A stretch of DNA of 5,368 nt from Candidatus Poribacteria bacterium (GTDB taxonomy: Bacteria; Poribacteria; WGA-4E; WGA-3G). The notes under the pieces are model-generated. The model was not told the origin of the DNA and ran no database searches. It saw only the letters and a program-made list of their open reading frames with translations. Shown here one piece after another: positions 1 through 5,368 of the stretch. The position numbers were made by a program, and so were the translations under genes. How positions within the stretch are numbered: the stretch's first letter is position 1; each line of letters begins with the position of its first letter. Location of the stretch: assembly GCA_009835515.1 (NCBI GenBank), contig VXXH01000533.1, forward strand, positions 1-5,368, given 5' to 3'.

Positions 1-35
1 CAACAATTGAGGGTTTAAAGGCATAGATTCAAAAC

Positions 36-62
36 TATTTGGTGAAAGCCAAATATATTTTT
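36..62 (+). terminator. Weak terminator-like hairpin upstream of first propeller gene
   Basis: TATTTGG (36-42) and CCAAATA (49-55) are perfect complements separated by the six-base loop TGAAAG, and an A/T-rich tail ending in five T residues follows (58-62). This has the form of an intrinsic terminator for a gene lying before the window. The stem has only two G-C pairs, so it would be weak. It may be just an A+T-rich hairpin in the leader region. Confidence 0.3.
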
Positions 63-72
63 CGCCTATAAC

Positions 73-106
73 TTAACACTGTTAACTTATTTATCTATGT
101 TAACAT
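73..106. promoter_or_regulatory. Palindromic GTTAAC elements, possible operator
   Basis: TTAACACTGTTAA (73-85) is a perfect inverted repeat of TTAACA around a central C. ATGTTAACAT (97-106) is a second perfect ten-base palindrome. TGTTAAC therefore occurs at 80-86 and again at 98-104. The first element covers the proposed -35 and the second overlaps the proposed -10, where a repressor could sit. In the second paralogue both elements are present with one mismatch each (1879-1891 and 1903-1912). No regulator family is identified, and A+T-rich DNA produces such palindromes by chance fairly often. Confidence 0.3.
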
Positions 107-125
107 ACAGAAAACCCGAAAGGAG
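73..125 (+). promoter_or_regulatory. Putative promoter and RBS of first propeller gene
   Basis: TTAACA (73-78) and TATGTT (96-101) are separated by 17 bases and could be -35 and -10 hexamers. An AAAGGAG ribosome binding site (119-125) lies six bases before the ATG at 132. The assignment is supported because 73-103 recurs before the second paralogue (1879-1909) with only two mismatches, at 84 and 86, with the same hexamers and spacing. Non-coding sequence kept this well after the coding parts have diverged suggests function. The hexamers match the sigma-70 consensus only partly. Confidence 0.45.
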
Positions 126-131
126 ATTAAA

Positions 132-1850
132 ATGAAAAAGCGAAACCTATCCAACAAACGCTTTCTTTCCGCAAAGCCAGGCTCAGTAGCCAGACACATA
201 GGGCAGTTCCGACGAAACCTGTTCTCTATACTGGTTTTTGGTGTCCTTCTATCCGGATACGCAGGTCTGCTTGGCGAAGCGGTCGAACAGACGATGCCTG
301 CTGCCCCTGAATTCACTTTCGAGCAGTATGAAGTCAAAATCGGTACTGCGAAACGCAAGACGGTTTTGACGGGATTCCTGCTTGATGGTGATTTCGCTGA
401 ACTTGCTGTCCTGCACATCGACGAGAACGACAGCCAGCATTTGCGCATCTACGCGTTCAGCGACAACACTTGGGTACCGAAAGTCGACACAACGCTGCGT
501 TCTGAAGTGTTGTTTGTTGATGTTGCAAACGTTGGTGGACACGATCGTTTAATCACCTACGAGCAGGGTCGGCTGAACTGGTTTGATCCCGACTTGGCAA
601 CGGAACGTCCGTTGGTGGGGGTTGCTTCCAACTTCAAGCCGCCTCGCAGCGGCGAAATCCCGCATGTGGACATCACTCGGGACGTGAATGGAGATGCTCG
701 TGATGACTTGGTGGTGCCGGACTCTGATGGCTTCTGGGTGTTCATTCAGATGAGCGACGGTACGTTCGCCGAGAAAGTGAAGATTGGTCCATCCACCGAA
801 ATGGCGAGGATCCGCGGTGCCGATGGATATCGATACGACCCTTGGTCTCAGAGCCGTGTTCACGAAATTGACTACGACAGAGATGGTCGCACTGACTTGG
901 CGTTCTGGAACGAGGACCACTTCAAGGTTCATCTCCAAGACGAGCGAGGCCTGTTTACCTCAAGGACCAAGACCTTCACGACCGATGTGGCATTCGACTC
1001 GGACCGGCTCTCCTTACTCGCCGCCGGAGATATGACAGGGAGGGTGCTGCACTCGTTGGCAGACCTGAACGGCGACGGTGTCGCCGACTTGGTGATTTTC
1101 AAACTTTCGGGTAAGAATATCTCCAACAAGCACTCCAGTTACGAAGTACATTTCGGCGCGCCAGCACCCAATGGCGGCATTGTGTTCGGACAAGATGTTA
1201 ACATCGCGTTCGAGTCGGACGAAAGAATCCAGCTTGGGATGGACCGGCACGATTTCAATAACGATGGCAAGGTCGATCTGATGATCACAACCATTGATCT
1301 TGAGCACCTTGAGGGTGGCCTCTGGAAGAGCATTAAGGGGTTCATGGGTGATGATGTCGGGTTGGGTCTCGAATTCTACCAAATGGAAGAAAGCCTCTAT
1401 CCCGACAGACCCAACACCACCCGCGGAATCGCGTTGGATGGTGTGCCGAGCCATCGCGAACCGGGGTGGGTGCCGCTGGACATCGTGCTTCGCGGAGGGA
1501 CGCACGAGAGCCGAAACGCCCAAAAGCGTTACCCGCGCGCGTTCAACACGACTTTGCACATCGGGGATGTGACCGGCGACGGTCGCTCAGACCTACTCCT
1601 CGCGGATCACCCGCGGATCATGGTCGTCTTTGTCGGTGTACCGGGACCGGAAATATTCGCTCAGCAGCCTCAGAGAGTGGCGATCCCTGCTCCCAACGAT
1701 GAGGAGTACACCTGGTTGGTTGACCTCAACAAGGACGGGGTGCAGGATATCCTCATGCATCACCCATTCACGCTACGAGATGCTCACGGTGCCCGAAGAA
1801 AGCCTCCCGGAACTGAACCGCATCGGGTGACAGTACTGATCGCCCAATAA
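132..1850 (+). CDS. Exported FG-GAP/VCBS-repeat beta-propeller protein, copy 1
   Basis: This is a 572-residue exported protein built from FG-GAP/VCBS-like repeats, the calcium-loop blades found in integrin-alpha-type beta-propellers. Residues 26-50 form an Arg-Arg-containing basic region followed by a hydrophobic stretch, a signal peptide or membrane anchor. Six D-x-[DNT]-x-D-x-x-x-D loops are visible at 184-192, 247-255, 311-319, 374-382, 479-487 and 531-539. Two degenerate repeats lie near 77-115 and 124-153, giving about eight repeat units. The ATG at 132 is chosen because AAAGGAG lies six bases upstream and the start MKKRN matches the paralogue. The lipobox position of the paralogue (LSGC) reads LSGY here, so Tyr43 replaces the lipidated cysteine. 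The product may therefore be cleaved by signal peptidase I (Gly-Glu-Ala, 48-50, is possible) or stay anchored. No catalytic motif is seen; binding or adhesion is inferred from the fold only. Confidence 0.85.
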   Translation: MKKRNLSNKRFLSAKPGSVARHIGQFRRNLFSILVFGVLLSGYAGLLGEAVEQTMPAAPEFTFEQYEVKIGTAKRKTVLTGFLLDGDFAELAVLHIDENDSQHLRIYAFSDNTWVPKVDTTLRSEVLFVDVANVGGHDRLITYEQGRLNWFDPDLATERPLVGVASNFKPPRSGEIPHVDITRDVNGDARDDLVVPDSDGFWVFIQMSDGTFAEKVKIGPSTEMARIRGADGYRYDPWSQSRVHEIDYDRDGRTDLAFWNEDHFKVHLQDERGLFTSRTKTFTTDVAFDSDRLSLLAAGDMTGRVLHSLADLNGDGVADLVIFKLSGKNISNKHSSYEVHFGAPAPNGGIVFGQDVNIAFESDERIQLGMDRHDFNNDGKVDLMITTIDLEHLEGGLWKSIKGFMGDDVGLGLEFYQMEESLYPDRPNTTRGIALDGVPSHREPGWVPLDIVLRGGTHESRNAQKRYPRAFNTTLHIGDVTGDGRSDLLLADHPRIMVVFVGVPGPEIFAQQPQRVAIPAPNDEEYTWLVDLNKDGVQDILMHHPFTLRDAHGARRKPPGTEPHRVTVLIAQ

Positions 1851-1864
1851 ATCTATCGCTTATT

Positions 1865-1920
1865 TTTTTGATTATATGTTAACACTGTTTATTTATTTAT
1901 CTATGTTAATATAATGAAAA
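1865..1920 (+). promoter_or_regulatory. Duplicated promoter region of second propeller gene
   Basis: This aligns with the region before copy 1 at a constant offset of 1806 bases; 1879-1909 matches 73-103 except at 1890 and 1892. The candidate -35 TTAACA (1879-1884) and -10 TATGTT (1902-1907) keep the 17-base spacing. The match fades into TTTT and TATA fragments further upstream. The second gene therefore seems to have its own promoter rather than relying only on read-through from the first. The inverted repeat TTAACA-C-TGTTTA has one mismatch here. Confidence 0.45.
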
Positions 1921-1924
1921 TTGG

Positions 1925-1932
1925 AAAGGAGG
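1925..1932 (+). promoter_or_regulatory. Ribosome binding site that fixes the start at 1939
   Basis: AAAGGAGG ends six bases before the ATG at 1939, an ideal Shine-Dalgarno arrangement. An in-frame TTG at 1921 would extend the protein by six residues but would place this site inside the coding sequence and has no ribosome binding site of its own. The MKKRN start at 1939 also matches the N-terminus of copy 1. Confidence 0.85.
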
Positions 1933-1938
1933 ATAAAC

Positions 1939-3603
1939 ATGAAAAAGCGAAACGCATCCCACAAACGCTGGATTTCCGTAGCTGAGTGCCCACGACATTC
2001 TCGACGAAGTCTGCTCTCCATATTGGCTCTTAGTGTCTTTCTATCGGGATGCTCTGGTCTGTTTGGTAGAGGGACTGCTCCGATACAGCACACTGCCACG
2101 GAATTTACTTTCGGGCAGCACGAGGTTGCCACCGGCACAGCGAAACACCAGACGGTTTTGACAGGGTTCTTCCTTGGTGGTGATTTCGCTGAACTTGCTG
2201 TGGTAAATATGGATAAAAATAAGAACCGGCACCTGCACATTTACGCGTTCAGTGAGGGCACTTGGGTATCTAAGCTTGACGCGCCGCTGCGTTCTGAAGT
2301 GTTGTTTGTTGATGTGGCAAACGTTGGTGGACGCGATCGTTTAATCATCTACGAGCAGGGTCGTCTGAACTGGTTTGATCCGGATTCGGCAGTGGAACGT
2401 GCGTTGGTCAAAGTCACTACGAACTACAACGCGACGGGTGAAAGTGGGATGCCCTATGTTGACATCAGTCGAGACGTAAACCGGGACGGTCTTGATGACT
2501 TTGTAGTGCCGGACATTGATGGCTTCTGGATAGCGACACAATTGCGTGATGGTTCATTCACTAACCCGATAAAGCTCGGGCCGCCCGACCCCTTTCTCGA
2601 CAAGACTGCCTTGAACGATACTCGCAGTTACCGCGAGGTAGGGATAACGCCCTTAACTGTCCAGTGGTATCTGAGTCGTATCCACCAGATAGACTACGAC
2701 CAAGATGGGCGCAGCGATCTCGTGTTCTGGAACGCGGATCATTTTGACGTTTACCATCAGGATGCTCGCGGGATGTTTTCCTCGGCGGCGGCCTTCGCTA
2801 TTGACATCCCATTTGACACTGACGGTGCCTATTCGATCGCTTTTGATTTCAAGGACGAGAATATGTTCTCGCTCATGTTCGGCTTCAGAGAGAACACGAA
2901 GCGGCGGGTGCTGCACACGTTCCAAGATCTGAACGGCGACAATATTGCTGATTTGGTGATCCACGCGTTAGAAGGACGAAGTCTTGGGAAACAGCGTAGC
3001 CTGTACGAGGTGCATTTCGGCACGTCAACACCTGATGGAACGGTGTTCGCGCGGGATGTCAGTACGACAATTCGACCGCGAGGGACCGCTGGCGGATTGC
3101 AGCCCTGGGGCTATTCGTCCCAGTGGTTCCAAGATTTTGATGGAGATGGTAAGACCGACGTTCTCTTCAAAGACGTAAAGACCAATCTCGGTGGAATGAT
3201 CCGAGCGATGGTCGGCAAGTCGATCTCAATAAATCTGGAGTTCTATCGCATGGAAGATGGTACTTACCGCAACAAACCCACTGCCAGGCGTAAAATCAGA
3301 CCGGCACTTGATCTCTTTGAGACAGATAGGGTCTTCTTTCCAATCGTACTGCTTGGCGATGTGAACGGTGACGGACGCTCAGACTTGCTGGTTGGAAAGA
3401 ACTGGAAAGAGTTGCACGTCTTTCTCGGCGTACCGGGACCAGAACTGTTAGCGCGGACACCTCAAAAGGTGGCAGTCGCTATGCCTAACAACGAACAAAA
3501 CGCTCGACTGGTGGACCTCAATAAGGACAACAAGCAGGACCTCCTTATATATTATCCGTCCACTACTGATCCGCATCGGGTGGCACTGCTGATCGCTCGA
3601 TGA
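1939..3603 (+). CDS. FG-GAP/VCBS-repeat beta-propeller lipoprotein, copy 2
   Basis: This 554-residue paralogue of the preceding gene carries a canonical lipoprotein signal: basic N-terminus, hydrophobic segment, then the lipobox LSGC with Cys38 as the expected lipidation site. Ser39 at +2 would favour the outer membrane under the E. coli sorting rule. SRRSLL at 21-26 resembles a twin-arginine (Tat) motif. Six calcium-loop motifs lie at 179-187, 252-260, 330-338, 399-407, 474-482 and 526-534; two of them (330-338 and 526-534) have Asn instead of Gly at the sixth position. Residues 53-149 align without gaps to 58-154 of copy 1 at roughly three-quarters identity, while the later parts diverge and differ in linker length (insertions near 217-245 and 296-322). 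The downstream barrel gene starts 72 bp later and may share its transcript. Function is not known; a calcium-stabilised binding propeller on the envelope is inferred. Confidence 0.87.
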   Translation: MKKRNASHKRWISVAECPRHSRRSLLSILALSVFLSGCSGLFGRGTAPIQHTATEFTFGQHEVATGTAKHQTVLTGFFLGGDFAELAVVNMDKNKNRHLHIYAFSEGTWVSKLDAPLRSEVLFVDVANVGGRDRLIIYEQGRLNWFDPDSAVERALVKVTTNYNATGESGMPYVDISRDVNRDGLDDFVVPDIDGFWIATQLRDGSFTNPIKLGPPDPFLDKTALNDTRSYREVGITPLTVQWYLSRIHQIDYDQDGRSDLVFWNADHFDVYHQDARGMFSSAAAFAIDIPFDTDGAYSIAFDFKDENMFSLMFGFRENTKRRVLHTFQDLNGDNIADLVIHALEGRSLGKQRSLYEVHFGTSTPDGTVFARDVSTTIRPRGTAGGLQPWGYSSQWFQDFDGDGKTDVLFKDVKTNLGGMIRAMVGKSISINLEFYRMEDGTYRNKPTARRKIRPALDLFETDRVFFPIVLLGDVNGDGRSDLLVGKNWKELHVFLGVPGPELLARTPQKVAVAMPNNEQNARLVDLNKDNKQDLLIYYPSTTDPHRVALLIAR

Positions 3604-3675
3604 ACAAAATGGGTAGTTTATTTTTTCTAAAACTCGGTTTCCAGAACGGGGACCAATTTATTCAAGGAGAAAACA

Positions 3676-4188
3676 ATGAAACGCTTGACTTTTTATCTCA
3701 CCAGTATCTTTTTCGGAATAACTTTAAGTTTCTCAGCGCAAGCACAAGGAACGGATCTCACGAAAAATTTCGGTATCGGACTCCAAGGCGCAACGCCGAC
3801 ATTTGGTGGAATTAGTTTCCGCTATACTGGACTGGCACCGGTATATCTTCAGACCGTTGGACGTTTTATCCTCAGTGATCAAGATAGCGATCACATGTTA
3901 GGTGCGGGCATTTCGTATGCCATCTTCGAGCATCAAAGCAGGTGGAACATATCTCGACTCTATTTCACCTTAGAGGGTGCGTGGCAGTACGAAAAAAGGA
4001 AGGATCTCCTCACGACGAGGTTAGGCGGTGGAATCGCCTTTGGCGGGGAGCTTGTATTTTCACTTGGCGGGATACCGCTCGGCTTGAACGTGGAAGTCGG
4101 TCAAGGGTTTGGTAGGGAGGAAGTCGATTCTGGCTCCAAAGGTCTGGCTGGTGTCTACGTGGGGACGGGCATACATGCCTATTTCTAA
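3676..4188 (+). CDS. Small outer-membrane beta-barrel-like protein, hypothetical
   Basis: The 170-residue product begins with a clear Sec signal peptide: MKR, a hydrophobic stretch to about residue 20, then AQA with cleavage expected after Ala23. The mature part of about 147 residues has repeated short segments with alternating hydrophobic and polar residues separated by Gly-rich or charged turns (about 32-50, 55-66, 74-85, 93-106, 112-129, 134-146, 158-170). It ends in an aromatic residue, Phe170, within HAYF. This pattern fits a barrel of about eight strands with a C-terminal BAM-recognition signal. No cysteines are present. AAGGAG at 3664-3669 lies six bases before the ATG, supporting this start. 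It follows the second propeller gene by 72 bp on the same strand with no obvious promoter between, so co-transcription is likely. I do not recognise a named family; the barrel assignment rests on the residue pattern alone. Confidence 0.72.
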   Translation: MKRLTFYLTSIFFGITLSFSAQAQGTDLTKNFGIGLQGATPTFGGISFRYTGLAPVYLQTVGRFILSDQDSDHMLGAGISYAIFEHQSRWNISRLYFTLEGAWQYEKRKDLLTTRLGGGIAFGGELVFSLGGIPLGLNVEVGQGFGREEVDSGSKGLAGVYVGTGIHAYF

Positions 4189-4216
4189 CGTAAACTTGAT
4201 GTGAGGACTTGCAAGA

Positions 4217-4274
4217 TGGAAGGCTGGAAGATTGGAAAGTGGGAAGACCTTTTCCATCCTTCCAATCTTCCACC
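4217..4274. repeat. Inverted array of 8-bp GGAAG repeats forming a long hairpin
   Basis: GGAAG-type cores start at 4218, 4226, 4234 and 4242, exactly eight bases apart (the third reads GGAAA). The complementary TTCC cores start at 4252, 4260 and 4268, also eight apart. TGGAAGATTGGAA (4225-4237) is the perfect reverse complement of TTCCAATCTTCCA (4260-4272), and the 22 bases between can extend the stem imperfectly through GGAAGA against TTTTCC. It lies between convergent genes, where a transcript-stopping hairpin would serve both, but no T-run follows on either side. It resembles dispersed palindromic intergenic elements (REP- or MITE-like). It contains no gene. Confidence 0.7.
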
Positions 4275-4326
4275 TGCAGTTAAACGCTTCCACGCTTGTC
4301 TTCCTTTGTTTCCCGCGTGATCCTGT

Positions 4327-5232
4327 TCAACCCGACCTACGCGCTTGCTGCGCCGAGACCTGTATCTCCCATTCCTCCCAAGTCGGTTTGTGCCCTTCGG
4401 TGAGCACAACGAGTGGAACTCTACCTCCCCCCAGTGCTTTGTTTTTCACGAACTCGGCGGCTTCACGCTGCTCGGCAGTCAAATCCGCGCGATCGGGCGT
4501 GGGAAAGTAGCGGAAATCGATACTCCAGCGGGATTTCCGTGTCGTGTTCACTTTGCTGGTATGTACGCAGAGATTCGACATGAACAGGGCACCACCGGGT
4601 TCAAGCGGGATAGGCATAGGCGTACCACGCGCCTCGACATCCGCCTCCATTCGGACGTTTGAATCCGCCCCACGCGCACCGTCTAATAAACCCCAACGGT
4701 GGCTGCCCGGAATGACCCAGCAACATCCATTTTCGACTGTCGCTTCAACCAGCGGCACCCACACGGTAACCATGTGGAGACCTTCGGTGTGTTTTTCCTT
4801 CTTTCCGATGCTTGATTGGTCGAGATATTGGCTGTCTTGATGCCACGGAAACGAGGTAATCACGCTTCTGGGAAGTTTTGTCCGTAACGCTGGCGTACCG
4901 ATATTCGAGACTTCAGAACCCAAGAGCAGACGTAGGACACTGAGAACACCGGGGAGGTTGTAGAGGTCATAAAATTCGCGTCCGAACATACCAAAAGACC
5001 AGTTGCGAGGCAGGATATCCAACTCTTCGCAGATCACGGCATACCGCCTCTCAAAAGATTCGTTTTCATAGCGCGACGATAACTTGCCTTCACTATACAA
5101 CTCGCGGCTATAGGCATCAACTTTTGCCTTGATGAAGTCGCGGATAGGATCTAAATCTCGGTTATCAATAATGTCCTTGACCACCACATACCCGTCACGC
5201 GCATAAGCGGTCTTGATTTCTTGGTCTGTCAT
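4327..5232 (-). CDS. PhyH-family Fe(II)/2-oxoglutarate-dependent dioxygenase
   Basis: This 301-residue protein belongs to the phytanoyl-CoA dioxygenase (PhyH) family, cytoplasmic non-haem iron enzymes that couple 2-oxoglutarate decarboxylation to substrate hydroxylation. The iron triad is visible as His131-Gln-Asp133 (in PWHQD) and distal His224 (in CVHTS). Arg235, eleven residues after that histidine, is where the family binds 2-oxoglutarate. Other family traits are the N-terminal DGYVVVKD (13-20), VTVWVPL with ENGCCWVIPGSHRWG (155-181), and PLEPGGALFMSN (209-220) before the distal histidine. No signal peptide is seen. On the coding strand, AAGGAG (5246-5241) lies eight bases before the ATG, supporting the start. 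The gene converges on the barrel gene with 138 bp between. The substrate cannot be told: bacterial members act on many small molecules, and true phytanoyl-CoA activity is not implied. Confidence 0.93.
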   Translation of the reverse strand: MTDQEIKTAYARDGYVVVKDIIDNRDLDPIRDFIKAKVDAYSRELYSEGKLSSRYENESFERRYAVICEELDILPRNWSFGMFGREFYDLYNLPGVLSVLRLLLGSEVSNIGTPALRTKLPRSVITSFPWHQDSQYLDQSSIGKKEKHTEGLHMVTVWVPLVEATVENGCCWVIPGSHRWGLLDGARGADSNVRMEADVEARGTPMPIPLEPGGALFMSNLCVHTSKVNTTRKSRWSIDFRYFPTPDRADLTAEQREAAEFVKNKALGGGRVPLVVLTEGHKPTWEEWEIQVSAQQARRSG

Positions 5233-5274
5233 TGGCTAATCTCCTTCCGTCGTTGTTGCACAATCTCAATATAC

Positions 5275-5303
5275 ATGTTATCATGAATGCTTAGCAGATG
5301 CAA
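5275..5303 (-). promoter_or_regulatory. Putative promoter of the PhyH-family gene
   Basis: Read on the minus strand, TTGCAT (5303-5298) and TAACAT (5280-5275) are 17 bases apart, and TGA immediately precedes the second, giving an extended -10 form. The proposed -10 is about 42 bases before the start codon. Both hexamers are imperfect, so this is only a candidate. The rest, from 5304 to the window end, shows no ORF, repeat or RNA gene that I can support. Confidence 0.35.
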
Positions 5304-5368
5304 TATCTATTGAATCTCACTTACCCCCATTTTTTTCTGAGGTATAAGATTAGGGTTTGTAAGCGGGT

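Larger units (their letters stand above)
59..3603 (+). repeat. Tandem duplication: promoter plus propeller gene, two units
   Basis: Unit 1 (about 59-1850) and unit 2 (about 1865-3603) share the upstream region, the ribosome binding site, the signal segment and the repeat order of the coding part. Similarity is strongest at the promoter and the first third of the gene. The offset changes from 1806 in the promoter to 1792 near 493, reflecting small deletions in the signal region. A T-rich stretch follows each stop codon (1860-1869 and 3617-3626). Direct tandem duplication of a complete transcription unit is the simplest explanation. Confidence 0.7.

Noticed and set aside
95..448. Minus-strand open frame with a similar counterpart at 1893-2240
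   Set aside because: The two frames resemble each other only because the plus-strand genes are paralogues. Both are Ser/Arg/Pro-rich low-complexity products typical of antisense frames and run into the promoter regions.
1014..1559. Open frame of 181 codons on the minus strand inside copy 1
   Set aside because: It is antisense to a well-supported propeller gene with clear repeat motifs, has no ribosome binding site that I can see and no recognisable domain. It is an overlap shadow.
1825..1869. Possible intrinsic terminator after copy 1: GGGTGA with TCGCCC, then a run of seven T
   Set aside because: The stem lies inside the coding sequence, is not conserved in copy 2, and the T-run starts about 17 bases after it, too far for a classic terminator.
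3636..3654. Hairpin GGTTTCC with GGGGACC before the barrel gene
   Set aside because: It needs two G-U pairs, has no T-run and ends only nine bases before the ribosome binding site. It could affect translation slightly but is not distinctive.
3600..3815. 71-codon frame overlapping the stop of copy 2
   Set aside because: The ATGA overlap looks like translational coupling, but the frame runs out of phase into the barrel gene, which has its own ribosome binding site and signal peptide. The product has no recognisable features.
4010..4409. Several minus-strand and plus-strand small frames across the intergenic hairpin
   Set aside because: They are Trp/Lys/Gly or Leu/Pro-rich translations of the GGAAG repeat and overlap the ends of the flanking genes. 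None has a convincing start site.
4345..4840. Plus-strand frames of 92-105 codons opposite the dioxygenase
   Set aside because: They are antisense to a gene whose full active site is intact and have no domain signal of their own.

Overview
The window looks like a piece of a Gram-negative bacterial chromosome of medium GC, probably from an uncultured environmental or host-associated lineage. The signs are an outer-membrane-type beta-barrel protein, a lipoprotein signal, strong AAGGAG-type ribosome binding sites and a bacterial PhyH-family dioxygenase. PhyH enzymes, FG-GAP/VCBS propellers and short GGAAG-type intergenic hairpins together remind me of Candidatus Poribacteria. That placement is an inference from memory; no marker gene is present to prove it.

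Layout. Positions 1-131 hold a weak terminator-like hairpin and a promoter region rich in GTTAAC palindromes. Positions 132-1850 and 1939-3603 (both +) are tandem paralogues of about 570 and 554 residues. Each has an N-terminal membrane-targeting segment followed by six clear aspartate-rich calcium-loop motifs of the FG-GAP/VCBS type, plus two degenerate N-terminal repeats, which suggests a seven- or eight-bladed beta-propeller. The promoter region was duplicated with the gene: 73-103 and 1879-1909 differ at only two positions. Positions 3676-4188 (+) encode a 170-residue exported protein with the look of a small outer-membrane beta-barrel. It lies 72 bp after the second propeller gene and is probably co-transcribed with it.

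Positions 4189-4326 separate convergent genes and contain an inverted array of 8-bp GGAAG-type repeats able to fold into a long hairpin. Positions 4327-5232 (-) encode a complete PhyH-family Fe(II)/2-oxoglutarate dioxygenase with all expected metal and co-substrate residues. Its likely promoter lies at 5275-5303, and nothing convincing is seen from there to the end of the window.

How the parts may work together: the propeller pair and the barrel look like one envelope module, with calcium-binding propellers in the periplasm or on the cell surface next to an outer-membrane barrel. The dioxygenase is separate and convergent. The most notable features are the duplicated propeller unit, in which one copy has a canonical lipobox cysteine and the other has tyrosine in its place, the shared palindromic promoter elements, and the octamer inverted repeat. 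I found no CRISPR array, tRNA, rRNA, transposase or recognisable defence system.
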